NCBI GenBank assembly: GCA_002345745.1
Contig: DDWQ01000011.1
Span: 1-64,000, forward strand
DNA: 64,000 nucleotides
Origin: Candidatus Moranbacteria bacterium UBA2282
Lineage (GTDB): Bacteria > Patescibacteriota > Minisyncoccia > Moranbacterales > UBA2206
Direction: 5' to 3'
How positions within the stretch are numbered: position 1 is the stretch's first letter; every line of letters starts with the position of its first letter. Below are positions 16,019 to 24,177 of the stretch, piece by piece. The translations under genes and the position numbers were made by a program. Under the pieces are notes generated by a model. That model saw only the letters and a program-made list of their open reading frames with translations, made no database searches and had not been told where the DNA came from.

Positions 16019-18774
16019 AACAAATGAAAAACAAAAACATTTACAATCTCTCCATCCCAGAAATTTTGAAAAAGTTTTCAACGACGGAAAAAGGGCTTTC
16101 TGAGGAGGAGGCAAAAAATCGCCTCAAGGAATTTGGACGTAATATTTTGCAGAAGAAGGCTAATTGGAAATTGTTGAAGTTGATTTGGGGTCAATTCAAT
16201 GATGCTTTGGTCTGGATTCTTTTGGTGGCAGCTGGGCTGGCTTCGTTTTTTCATGAGTGGAGGGACGTGACGATCATTCTCATCATCGTAGCAATCAATG
16301 CCATTATCGGATTTTTTCAAGAATGGAAAGCTGAGAGAATTATGGATCAAATCAAAAATCTAACTACGGAAAAAGCGATAGTTTTTCGTGACGGTGAGAA
16401 AAAACAAATTGACACCAAGTTTTTAGTGCCAGGGGATGCGGTTTTTGTGGTGAGTGGTGATAAGGTTCCAGCGGATGGATATCTAATCGAAAATTATGAT
16501 TTCAAAGTTAATAGTTTCATTTTCACTGGCGAATCAAAAGCGGAAGTTAAATCTTCCAAGGTCATTTTGGAAGAGAGTGTAGTACTGGCTGATATTGATA
16601 ATATGGTTTTTATGGGTGAAACAATTGCAGTGGGTGAGGCGGTGTTTGTGGTGACTGGCACGGGCATGAACACGGAATTGGGCAAGATTGCCAACCTGAC
16701 GCAAGAGGTGCAAGAAGATTTGACACCGATGCAAAAACAAATGCGTTCTCTTGGACGTGATGTGACAATTTTGTCAGTTTTTATAGGTGTTTTAGTGATG
16801 ATTGCAGGTCAATATTTCGAAATGTCACTCTATCAGAATTTTCTTTTCGCCTTGGCCTTGGCAGTTTCGGTGGTGCCAGAAGGTTTGCCAGCGGCGATTT
16901 CTGTGGCACTATCACTTGGAATGAAAAGATTATTGAAAGACAATGTCTTAGCAAAAAAATTAAATGCGGTGGAAACTTTGGGTTCAGTGGATATTATTTG
17001 TACTGACAAGACTGGCACCATTACTCGCAATGAATTGACGGTCACAAAAGTTGTGGTCAACAATCAAATTTTTGAAGTGAGTGGCAGTGGCTATGAACCA
17101 GTGGGAAATTTTTCTGTGGCTGGGAAAAATGTTGTGCCTAATGAAATTCCAAATCTGGAAATGTTGTTTCGAATTGGCTCACTTTGCAACGATGCTAGTC
17201 TAGTGAAAAAAGGTGAGAGTTATGAAATTTTGGGCGATCCAACGGAAGGAGCAATCGTAGTGGCAGGGAAAAAATTTAATGCCCAAAAAGATTTTTTTGC
17301 AATTGGTGAAAAGAAAATCAATGAGAATCCTTTTTCTTCTGACCGGATGCGGATGAGTGTGATTTTTAAAAATGCTAACACAAATTCTTTTGTGAAAGGT
17401 TCGCCGGATGTGTTATTGGAATTGTGTACACAAAAAATCGTGAATGACCAAATTAGTGAATTCACAAACGCAGAAAAAGAGGCAGTGAAAAAAATGTATA
17501 ACACGATGTCAGCGGAAGCTTTGCGTGTCTTGGCTTTTGCCTATCGCAATCTGGACAATATTAGCGGTTCGACCGCTCTCGACCAAAACAACCAAAAGCG
17601 GTCAGACCGTTTAATGCAAGAAGCGGAAAAAGATTTGATTTGGGTGGGAATGATGGCAATGATTGATCCGCCAAGGAAAGACGTAGGTATGGCTATCAGG
17701 GAATGTAAGCGAATGGGCATCAAAGTTATTATGATTACGGGCGACTATGAAATCACTGCACGTGCCATTGCCAAAAATGTTAATTTGATTGATGAAGACG
17801 AGAATAGTTTTGAAATTATCAACGGCAAGACTTTGAACGAATTGAAAGACGCAGAGGTATATAAAAAAATAAAAGCTAAAGACATCGTGTTTGCCCGCAT
17901 TGCGCCAGAACAAAAATTACGTATTGCAACTATTTTGAAAAATAATCGCCAAGTGATTGCGATGACTGGCGACGGTGTTAATGATGCACCCGCGCTAAAA
18001 AAAGCGGATATTGGCGTGGCAATGGGTGTAATTGGCACAGATGTTTCCAAGGAGGCGGGTGATATGATTCTATTGGATGACAATTTTGCTTCAATTGTAA
18101 AAGGCGTAAAAGAGGGACGAACTATTTTTGTAAACTTGAAAAAATTTGTGCATTATGTTTTCACTTCTAATGCCAGTGAACTCCTGACCGTAATTTTTGG
18201 AGTTATCTTGCAAATTCCTTCACCAATTTCCGCGGTGCAAATCCTAGCTGTTGATTTAGGTACAGATATTTTTCCATCTTTTGCCTTGGGCTTGGAACCA
18301 CAAGAGCCAGGCACTGGTAATGAAAAATCAGTTAGTAAAGGCGGGGTGATGTCAGCTAAAGGTTTTCGCAGAATCCTATATCTTGGCGTGATTATGGCGA
18401 CTGGTGCGGTCATTGCTTTCTTGTGGTCAATGCTTCGCGGTGGCTGGCATTTTGGAGAAAAAATCAATGTGGATACACTGCTATATATCAAATCAACTAC
18501 AGCGGCCTATGCCGTGATTTCTATGACACAAATGGCTAATCTTTTGCAATCACGCAGTGAAAAGCTCTCGCCGTTTCAACTAGGTTTTTTCAAAAATAAG
18601 TATGTTATCGGCGCGATTTTCATTTCTTTCGGAATGTTGCTATTATTTATGTACTTGCCAATCCTGCAAAAATATCTGCATATGGCACCTATCGATTGGA
18701 AAGATTGGATTGTCGTCGCTGTTTCATTTGTTGTGGTGTTTATTTGGGAAGAGGCAAGGAAGAGTGAGAAATAA
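16015..18774 (+). CDS. P2-type cation-transporting ATPase (Ca2+-ATPase-like)
   Basis: 919 residues, full length for P2A pumps. Order of motifs: N-terminal cation-ATPase domain (residues 5-70), actuator loop FTGESKAEV, membrane helix 4 with VPEGLPA, phosphorylation site CTDKTGTITRNE, nucleotide site KGSPDVLLELC, and the hinge ITGDYEITA and GDGVNDAPALKKADIG. Four C-terminal membrane helices complete it. PEGLPA rather than PEGLLA is typical of Ca2+ or Mn2+ pumps. About 17 residues near position 517-533 are encoded by an inverted-repeat element. The start overlaps the MBL gene stop by 4 bases. Confidence 0.88.
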   Translation: MKQMKNKNIYNLSIPEILKKFSTTEKGLSEEEAKNRLKEFGRNILQKKANWKLLKLIWGQFNDALVWILLVAAGLASFFHEWRDVTIILIIVAINAIIGFFQEWKAERIMDQIKNLTTEKAIVFRDGEKKQIDTKFLVPGDAVFVVSGDKVPADGYLIENYDFKVNSFIFTGESKAEVKSSKVILEESVVLADIDNMVFMGETIAVGEAVFVVTGTGMNTELGKIANLTQEVQEDLTPMQKQMRSLGRDVTILSVFIGVLVMIAGQYFEMSLYQNFLFALALAVSVVPEGLPAAISVALSLGMKRLLKDNVLAKKLNAVETLGSVDIICTDKTGTITRNELTVTKVVVNNQIFEVSGSGYEPVGNFSVAGKNVVPNEIPNLEMLFRIGSLCNDASLVKKGESYEILGDPTEGAIVVAGKKFNAQKDFFAIGEKKINENPFSSDRMRMSVIFKNANTNSFVKGSPDVLLELCTQKIVNDQISEFTNAEKEAVKKMYNTMSAEALRVLAFAYRNLDNISGSTALDQNNQKRSDRLMQEAEKDLIWVGMMAMIDPPRKDVGMAIRECKRMGIKVIMITGDYEITARAIAKNVNLIDEDENSFEIINGKTLNELKDAEVYKKIKAKDIVFARIAPEQKLRIATILKNNRQVIAMTGDGVNDAPALKKADIGVAMGVIGTDVSKEAGDMILLDDNFASIVKGVKEGRTIFVNLKKFVHYVFTSNASELLTVIFGVILQIPSPISAVQILAVDLGTDIFPSFALGLEPQEPGTGNEKSVSKGGVMSAKGFRRILYLGVIMATGAVIAFLWSMLRGGWHFGEKINVDTLLYIKSTTAAYAVISMTQMANLLQSRSEKLSPFQLGFFKNKYVIGAIFISFGMLLLFMYLPILQKYLHMAPIDWKDWIVVAVSFVVVFIWEEARKSEK
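17563..17611. repeat. In-frame double palindrome inside the P-type ATPase gene
   Basis: AGCGGTTCGACCGCT (17563-17577) and AAGCGGTCAGACCGTT (17596-17611) are two hairpins separated by 18 bases and related to each other as inverted copies. They encode roughly SGSTALDQNNQKRSDRL in the nucleotide-binding domain, a polar, low-similarity loop. Confidence 0.6.
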
Positions 18775-18815
18775 TTAATTCAGTAATAAATTCAGTAATT
18801 TTTTAAAACAAAAAG

Positions 18816-18992
18816 ATGCCAAGAAGAAAATCGGAGGATGCTAACATCCGCAAGCTAACCAAATCCGGCAACGGCTCTATTGGATTGACCCTGCCCATCG
18901 AACTCGTCCGTGAGCTTGGTTGGCGGGAAAAACAGAAGGTTGTGGTTAAGCGTGTTCGGGGTGGTGTGATGATTAGGGATTGGAAGAAATAG
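18816..18992 (+). CDS. AbrB/MazE/SpoVT-like small DNA-binding protein
   Basis: 58 residues starting MPRRKSEDANIRKL. The segment RKLTKSGNGSIGLTLPIELV followed by RELGWREKQKVVVKRVRGGV is the swapped-hairpin AbrB/SpoVT pattern found in transition regulators and MazE-type antitoxins. No toxin gene is adjacent; the next gene is a nuclease-like protein. Base composition is clearly richer in G+C than its neighbours, which suggests recent arrival. A hairpin follows at 19001. Confidence 0.65.
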   Translation: MPRRKSEDANIRKLTKSGNGSIGLTLPIELVRELGWREKQKVVVKRVRGGVMIRDWKK

Positions 18993-19000
18993 TCTTAAAA

Positions 19001-19049
19001 AAGCACTCTAATTATAGCTCTTTGGAAAGTGTTGAGTAATTGAGTGCTT
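19001..19049. repeat. Inverted repeat after the AbrB-like gene
   Basis: AAGCACTC (19001-19008) with GAGTGCTT (19042-19049), extended by TAATTA/TAATT on the inner side. No T tract follows, so it is a weak terminator at best, or an operator for the next gene. Confidence 0.45.
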
Positions 19050-19095
19050 AATGGTATCATAAAAATAGTAAAAACCCTTTATTTTCAATAAAAAT

Positions 19096-20010
19096 ATGGC
19101 ATTATTTAAGATTCAAAATTCAAAAGTATCGAAATTAGTGACGAAAGATTTGGGTCTAGAAAAGGACTTGCAGAAATTATTTGAAAATAATCTGGAAGAA
19201 ATTTTGAATATTGATTTTTTAGCTCATGAATACTCGACTAGTTTTGGGGGCAGGATGGACACTTTGGGCATAGATAAAAATGGCTCTCCTGTAATAATTG
19301 AATACAAGAAAAATCAGAATGATAATGTTATTAATCAAGGACTTTCATATTTGCGCTGGCTCTTAGATCACAAGGCGGATTTTGAAATTTTATGTAAAAA
19401 CAAAAATATCAAAATTGAAATTGATTGGGATTCGCCACGAGTAATTTGTATCGCGGAAAGTTATAATAAATTTGATATAGATACGGCAGATATTCTACCA
19501 ATTAATATTGAGCTTTTGAGATATCGGATTTATGAAAACGATATTCTTTATCTTGAACCAGAAAACTATCAGAAAATAAAAATTTCTACGTCTGGAATTA
19601 TAAGGAAATCAAAAAATAATAATAAAGAAAAGGCGGAAATTTTACAAAAAAATTATTCCATAGATGATCACCTGAAAAAAGCTGATCAAAAAACAAAGGA
19701 TCTTTTTTACAAATTGCGCGAAAAAATTATTTCCATCGACGAGGAGATAAAAGAGGAACCAAAGAAATTTTATATAGCTTACAAGACGGCAACTAACTTT
19801 GTCGATTTGATTATTTATAAAAATGAAATCAGAATTACGCTCAATGTAAAAAGCGGAAAATTGATTGATAAGTTTGGCATAGCGACAGACTTTACGAAAC
19901 CCAAGAAGGGTCACTGGGGCAATGGAGATTATGAGGTGAAATTAAAAGATGGAAAAGACCTTGAATCAGTTTTTCTTTTAATCAAGCAAGGCTATGATTT
20001 GAATAAGTAA
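19096..20010 (+). CDS. PD-(D/E)XK nuclease-like protein with DUF5655 domain
   Basis: 304 residues. The N-terminal half resembles NucS/DUF91-type nucleases: FGGRMDTLGIDKNGSPVIIEYKK (split here by an implied strand) gives the Asp ... Glu-x-Lys catalytic set near residues 56-75. The C-terminal part from YSIDDHLKKADQKTKDLF onward, with KTATNFVDLIIYKNEIRITLNV and GHWGNGDYEVKLKDGKDLE, is the DUF5655 pattern. It is probably a DNA-acting accessory enzyme. It sits in a cluster of accessory genes, suggesting defence, but no partner is evident. Confidence 0.7.
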   Translation: MALFKIQNSKVSKLVTKDLGLEKDLQKLFENNLEEILNIDFLAHEYSTSFGGRMDTLGIDKNGSPVIIEYKKNQNDNVINQGLSYLRWLLDHKADFEILCKNKNIKIEIDWDSPRVICIAESYNKFDIDTADILPINIELLRYRIYENDILYLEPENYQKIKISTSGIIRKSKNNNKEKAEILQKNYSIDDHLKKADQKTKDLFYKLREKIISIDEEIKEEPKKFYIAYKTATNFVDLIIYKNEIRITLNVKSGKLIDKFGIATDFTKPKKGHWGNGDYEVKLKDGKDLESVFLLIKQGYDLNK

Positions 20011-20085
20011 TTTATTAACGCTTGAAATTTGCCAATAATTTTAATGCATGATATTATATCACTATAATAGTAGAAAATAAAAACA

Positions 20086-20169
20086 ATGACACAAGCAACA
20101 ATACAAAATTTAGCTATGCAACTTAATGTTCACTCGATTCACATTAGGCTTTTTATGTCCAGGACATGA
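20086..20169 (+). CDS. Short ORF before the DUF3800 gene, possibly a remnant
   Basis: 27 codons, starting MTQATIQNLAMQLNVHSIHI and ending SRT. A TATAAT box lies at 20063-20068. The opening resembles the start of small antitoxin-like proteins but stops early. It may be a leader ORF or a broken gene. Confidence 0.25.
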   Translation: MTQATIQNLAMQLNVHSIHIRLFMSRT

Positions 20170-20192
20170 ATCTTGAGCTAATAAGGATTTAA

Positions 20193-21014
20193 ATGTTATT
20201 AAAAATGATGCGTAACAATTTAACTAGAAAAAATGAATATTGTTTGTATATCGATGAATTGGGTACTGCCAATATAAGCGATAAAAATTCAAAATTATAC
20301 ATTCTTTCTGGGTGTTCTATTGATGAGAAAGAGCGTGAGAGTATGCGGATATGGGCAGATAAGATAAAATTCAAATACTGGGGACATAAAAACATTGTTT
20401 TTCATTCTCGAGAAATGTGGAGAAAGGAAAATGATTTTGAAATATTTAATGACATTAAAATATTTCGTGAATTTTTAAAAGACTTGGAGGAATTCTTAAT
20501 GTTTTCTAGGTTTAAAATGTTTTTTGTAATTGTTGATAAAGAAAATGCAAAGAAGAAGGCGTGGAATCATATAAAAATTTATAAAGCAACAACTGATCAA
20601 CTGGTAAGAAACTTCATTCTAATATTATTAACTGGAGATTCGCGAGGCAAGATAATTGTCGAATCAGCAACAGCGGAAAAAGACTTCTATTTTCACAGGG
20701 CTTTAGGATATTATTTAGCAGCTGGGATTAAAGAATTGAAGGTTGATTACAAAAAAATACAAGAAACAGTGACATCCATCTCTTTTGTCACTAAAAATAA
20801 TTTTGATATTGAAGAGCAGATTGCGGACTTATTTGCCTATGCTGCAAAGTGTAAATATGTAGGAGGACTTGGTAAAAAAGTTAAAAATGGATTGTATGAG
20901 AAAATGATGCTTAAATTGCTCGAAAAAAAGATATTTAAAAACCCTAGTAATGCTAGGGATAAAAAAATGAAGTATTTTAAGGAAATGGATTCGTTTATGA
21001 TTTTACCCCAATAA
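20193..21014 (+). CDS. DUF3800 family protein
   Basis: 273 residues. The opening strand YCLYIDELGTANISDKNSK has the DUF3800 pattern (Y-x-D-E-x-G), with later acidic positions in FFVIVDKENA, IIVESATAEKDF and FDIEEQIADLFAYAAKCKY. The fold is RNase H-like, and the acidic residues are consistent with a metal-dependent nuclease, although activity is not generally established. DUF3800 genes are common in mobile and defence regions. AAGGA precedes the ATG at 20193. Confidence 0.75.
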   Translation: MLLKMMRNNLTRKNEYCLYIDELGTANISDKNSKLYILSGCSIDEKERESMRIWADKIKFKYWGHKNIVFHSREMWRKENDFEIFNDIKIFREFLKDLEEFLMFSRFKMFFVIVDKENAKKKAWNHIKIYKATTDQLVRNFILILLTGDSRGKIIVESATAEKDFYFHRALGYYLAAGIKELKVDYKKIQETVTSISFVTKNNFDIEEQIADLFAYAAKCKYVGGLGKKVKNGLYEKMMLKLLEKKIFKNPSNARDKKMKYFKEMDSFMILPQ

Positions 21015-21068
21015 AGCAAAAAACCGGTTCGCGGCATCACGCTCGCTCCCCAGTTCCTTGCTTATAAG
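21014..21068. other. GC-rich island between DUF3800 and the DpnI-like gene
   Basis: AAGCAA (21014-21019) and TTGCTT (21058-21063) bracket about 40 bases of G+C-rich sequence (CCGGTTCGCGGCATCACGCT and on) that differs sharply from the AT-rich surroundings. It is followed by the palindrome CTTATAAG. It is possibly a decayed mobile palindrome. No gene is seen. Confidence 0.35.
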
Positions 21069-21160
21069 TTTATCAGAAAGGCAGTATCTGTCAAGTGGTG
21101 AATTTATACTAATTAATACTCAGGTAATGAAAAAATATTTCAAAGATATTTTGTCAAAAA

Positions 21161-21925
21161 ATGAAATTTACTTTAGATAAAAATTTAGCCTTGAATTATA
21201 CCAGTCAATCACAGGTTGCTAGGGTTTTAACCGAGTCTTGGGTGCAGAAAGAAATTTTTTGTCCAAATTGCGGAGATGAAATTAAAAGTTATACCAATAA
21301 TAAACCAGTCGCTGATTTTTATTGTGAAAAATGCTTGGAAGATTTTGAATTAAAATCCAAGAAGGGAAAGATTGGGAAAAAGATAACCGCAGGAGCCTAT
21401 TCGAAAATGATTGAACGACTGAATTCCGAGCAAAAGCCGCACTTCTTTTTTATGGGATATCTGACGACGCTTTTAGTAAATGATTTTTTTGTAGTTCCTA
21501 AATATTTTTTTGTCCCAGAAATTATTGAAAAAAGGAAAGCTTTGGCGGAAAGCGCGAGGAGGGCGGGTTGGATTGGATCAAGTATTTTATTTTCTAAAAT
21601 TCCAACTTCTGGCAAAATTTTTTATGTCGAAAATGGCAAAGAAATTTCTAAAAAAGATGTTTTACAAAAATGGCAAAAGACTGCATTTCTGAAAAAAATA
21701 GATAAGCCAGAGCTCAAGGGTTGGATTTTAGATACTATGAATTGCATTGAAGCTTTAGGCAAGAATGAATTCTTACTCGCAGAAGTGTATCAATTTGAGA
21801 AAGATTTAGAAAAAATTCATCCGGAAAACAAGAATATAAAAGCTAAGATTCGTCAGCAGTTGCAATTTTTACGAGACAAGGGATATCTGGAATTTATTGA
21901 GCCTGGTAAATATAAATTAACCTAA
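21161..21925 (+). CDS. DpnI-like methyl-dependent restriction endonuclease
   Basis: 254 residues, the same size and layout as DpnI. The N-terminal catalytic domain has a zinc site formed by Cys34, Cys37, Cys55 and Cys58. The PD-(D/E)XK residues are Asp52, Glu63 and Lys65 (VADFY, FELKSKKGK). The family marks SARRAGWIGSSI and GKIFYVENGKEI are present. The C-terminal winged helix (about 190-254, WILDTMNCIEAL to IRQQLQFLRDKGYLEF) would read the methylated site. DpnI cuts G-m6A-TC, so the host must lack that mark. There is no intact methyltransferase beside it; a fragment of one lies downstream. Confidence 0.88.
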   Translation: MKFTLDKNLALNYTSQSQVARVLTESWVQKEIFCPNCGDEIKSYTNNKPVADFYCEKCLEDFELKSKKGKIGKKITAGAYSKMIERLNSEQKPHFFFMGYLTTLLVNDFFVVPKYFFVPEIIEKRKALAESARRAGWIGSSILFSKIPTSGKIFYVENGKEISKKDVLQKWQKTAFLKKIDKPELKGWILDTMNCIEALGKNEFLLAEVYQFEKDLEKIHPENKNIKAKIRQQLQFLRDKGYLEFIEPGKYKLT

Positions 21926-21988
21926 TTTGACAATAATCATAGAACGATCAAGAATGGATCATAATTAATTAAAATTGGTATTATTTTT

Positions 21989-22150
21989 ATGAAAATGAAA
22001 TTAAGAGAATTTATACAAAAATTAAAAAAGATTGAATCAGAACAAGGAGAAGATATTGAAGTTGTCATGGCTGATAATATTCCTATTGTATCGCCAGTTT
22101 TTCTTGATAATTTTTTCGGTAAAAAAGTTATTATAACCGACCAGGAATAA
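21989..22150 (+). CDS. Small conserved-looking protein, 53 residues
   Basis: Starts MKMKLREFIQKLKKIE and contains EDIEVVMADNIPIVSPVF and KKVIITDQ before a TAA. It is probably a compact alpha/beta protein. I do not recognise a function. It ends in the same frame as the methyltransferase fragment that follows directly, with only the TAA between them. Confidence 0.5.
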   Translation: MKMKLREFIQKLKKIESEQGEDIEVVMADNIPIVSPVFLDNFFGKKVIITDQE

Positions 22151-22360
22151 ATTTTTTTAAAAATCGGCTCAATTAACGAACAAAAAAAATCTTTGAAATT
22201 TGAAATGGAAAGATTTTTGAAACAGGGTTTTGTTTTGAAGGAAGATATAATTAAAAGACAGTATAATTGCAAGGCGACTGGCTTCTGGGTTAATCGCTCA
22301 AAAGAAAGTAATTTTCTGCTGATTATGCACGAGCATTTATTTATTTTTCAGAAAATTTAA
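22151..22360 (+). pseudogene. C-terminal remnant of a DNA methyltransferase
   Basis: The frame after the TAA at 22148 reads on to a TAA at 22358 without a start codon near its beginning. The segment FVLKEDIIKRQYNCKATGFW followed by NFLLIMHEHLFIFQK is the typical C-terminus of N-6 adenine or N-4 cytosine DNA methyltransferases (pattern ...HN...FLL..HE.L.VF.K). The catalytic and SAM-binding parts are missing. This is inferred from memory of the family tail. Confidence 0.5.
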
Positions 22361-22393
22361 TTTATTGATTAAAATTCACTAGTAACAAAGAAA

Positions 22394-23542
22394 ATGAAAA
22401 ATCTAACACAAAGATACAAAAAAATAACGGGAGTGATTTTTATAGTCTTGGGAATTTTGGCATTAATTACGCCACTGACGCCAGGATCTTGGTTGATTTT
22501 TGTGGGATTGGAATTGATTGGAATTCGTTTAGTTTTTTATAAAAATCTGCAAAAGACTATAATGAAGTTAGTAACTAAATTAAATATTCAAAAGAAAACA
22601 ATGATTAATATCCAAAAAAATATAATCTTAGCACCGTACACAACTTTTAGAATTGGCGGACCAGCCAAAGAATTTGTGGAGGTGACTTCAGAGCGGGAGT
22701 TGATTGAGGCAGTTGATTATGCGGAAAAAAATAATCTTAAGATTTTTATATTGGGTGGCGGTAGCAATCTTTTGATTAGTGATAACGGATTTGATGGGTT
22801 GGTTATAAAAATCAAATTAAATAATCTTGAAATTGATAATGAAAAAAACACCATTATTGCTGGTGCGGGAGTTTCAATTGCAAAATTGATTAAGTATGCG
22901 ACAGAACATAGTCTGACCGGCTTGGAATGGTCAGCTGGATTGCCTGGAGGCTTAGGCGGGGCTATTCGCGGAAATGCTGGAACTTTTGGACTATCAATGT
23001 ATGATGTGGTTGTGAGTGTTAGAATATATAATCTAGAGAATAAAAAAATAGAAGAATTTGAAAAAAACAAATGCGAACTTGTGTATAGAAATAGTATTTT
23101 TAAGAAAAACGAGAACTTGATAATACTTTCAGCAATTTTAAAATTAGAAAAAGGCGAGAAGGATGCAATACAGCAAAAAGTTTTGGAAAATATAAATTGG
23201 AGAAAAAATACTTTTCCTGAGAATTCTTCACCGGGAAGTTTTTTTAGGCATACAGAGCCGACAGAACATAATTTGAAAAAATTACAAGAACTCCCAAGAT
23301 TCTATGAATTAAAAATGCATGAAAAGAATACAATTCCAACGGGTTTTGTTATTGAAGAAGCTGGTCTGAAGGGCAAGAAGATTGGTGGGGCGATGGTTTC
23401 GCAAAAGCATGCTAATTTTATTCTAAATACGGGTGATGCCACGGCAGAGGATGTGGTTATGCTGGCCAGTTTCATCAAACAACAGGTGCGAGATCAATTT
23501 GGCGTTGAATTGCAAGAGGAAATTCGGTATGTTGGATTTTAG
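22394..23542 (+). CDS. murB: UDP-N-acetylenolpyruvoylglucosamine reductase MurB with N-terminal membrane extension
   Basis: 382 residues. From residue 70 (ATG 22601, MINIQKNIILAPYTTFRIGG) it is MurB: FAD site LGGGSNLLISDNGFDGLVI, GLEWSAGLPGGLGGAIRGNAG, ENSSPGSFFRHT and C-terminal HANFILNTGDATAEDVV. It reduces UDP-GlcNAc-enolpyruvate to UDP-MurNAc. Residues 1-69 add a hydrophobic hairpin with LITPLTPGSWLIFVGLELIG, resembling small PGPGW-type membrane proteins. This suggests a membrane-tethered MurB, or two genes fused without a stop. Internal initiation at 22601 is possible. Confidence 0.85.
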   Translation: MKNLTQRYKKITGVIFIVLGILALITPLTPGSWLIFVGLELIGIRLVFYKNLQKTIMKLVTKLNIQKKTMINIQKNIILAPYTTFRIGGPAKEFVEVTSERELIEAVDYAEKNNLKIFILGGGSNLLISDNGFDGLVIKIKLNNLEIDNEKNTIIAGAGVSIAKLIKYATEHSLTGLEWSAGLPGGLGGAIRGNAGTFGLSMYDVVVSVRIYNLENKKIEEFEKNKCELVYRNSIFKKNENLIILSAILKLEKGEKDAIQQKVLENINWRKNTFPENSSPGSFFRHTEPTEHNLKKLQELPRFYELKMHEKNTIPTGFVIEEAGLKGKKIGGAMVSQKHANFILNTGDATAEDVVMLASFIKQQVRDQFGVELQEEIRYVGF

Positions 23543-23560
23543 GCTAAAAAAATGTATAAT
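23532..23560 (+). promoter_or_regulatory. Promoter for the hibernation factor gene
   Basis: TTGGAT (23532-23537), a 17-base spacer and TATAAT (23555-23560). The -35 lies within the last codons of murB. Confidence 0.6.
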
Positions 23561-23616
23561 AGGGATAGGGCAATATACAAAATGATTTGTTAATTATTAA
23601 AACACCACTGTTAAAT

Positions 23617-23690
23617 ATTCAGCAAAACTGAATTTAACCCAGTTGAATAGGTTCCACAGTTGTGGAAATTCAACGGGGTAAACGGGGTAA
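23617..23690 (+). promoter_or_regulatory. Structured leader before the hibernation factor gene
   Basis: Hairpin ATTCAG/CTGAAT (23617-23633) is followed by ACCCAGTTGAAT (23637-23648), which pairs with ATTCAACGGGGT (23668-23679) around the hairpin TTCCAC/GTGGAA (23652-23667). A second CGGGGTAAA copy follows at 23683. It is the third example of the leader seen at 3318 and 4269, with a compensated A-to-G/T-to-C change in the stem. Confidence 0.6.
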
Positions 23691-23696
23691 AAATAT

Positions 23697-24065
23697 ATGA
23701 CAATAGAAAGCAAGGACAATGTGCGATTTTTGTACAAAGGTGTCAAAATTGATGATAGGACAAAAGAATATATTTTAAAGAGATTATCACAGCTGGATAA
23801 AGTAACAGAGAAAGTTCTTCTTCAAGAAGTTGAGATTGATATGGACAAGAAGGGAAAATTTCGTGTTGAAGTGATGATCAAAACTGCGTATGAGTTGTTC
23901 CGAGCTGAAGAAACAACGGAAAGCGTTGAAGGCTCAATCGACCTAGTAGTAGATGAATTAAAGGTTCAAGTCACTAAAGATAAGGAAAAAAGAATGACCC
24001 TGATGAAGCGTGGTGCTAGATCAATCAAGAAAAAAATTGTTGTCGACAAAAGTGCAAGATTCTAG
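23697..24065 (+). CDS. hpf: Ribosome hibernation-promoting factor, short form (HPF/RaiA)
   Basis: 122 residues, the S30AE domain only, without the long-form dimerisation tail. The pattern is VRFLYKGVKIDDRTKEYILK, a strand pair LLQEVEIDMDKKGKFRVEVM, and the helix SVEGSIDLVVDELKVQVTK followed by basic residues. It binds the 30S decoding centre and stores idle ribosomes. Regulation may involve the leader hairpins just upstream, one of which holds GGGGT near the start. Confidence 0.85.
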   Translation: MTIESKDNVRFLYKGVKIDDRTKEYILKRLSQLDKVTEKVLLQEVEIDMDKKGKFRVEVMIKTAYELFRAEETTESVEGSIDLVVDELKVQVTKDKEKRMTLMKRGARSIKKKIVVDKSARF

Positions 24066-24085
24066 TTATTAAAGACTGCTTATGT

Positions 24086-24122
24086 AAAAAAGCCTCTTGC
24101 TTTGACTTGAGAGGCTTTTTTT
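24086..24122 (+). terminator. Strong intrinsic terminator after hpf
   Basis: AAAAAAGCCTCT (24086-24097) pairs with AGAGGCTTTTTT (24110-24121). Confidence 0.85.
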
Positions 24123-24177
24123 GATAGAATTATCAGGTTAAGTAGTATATCTAAATAAGAATTAAAAACTAATAAAT

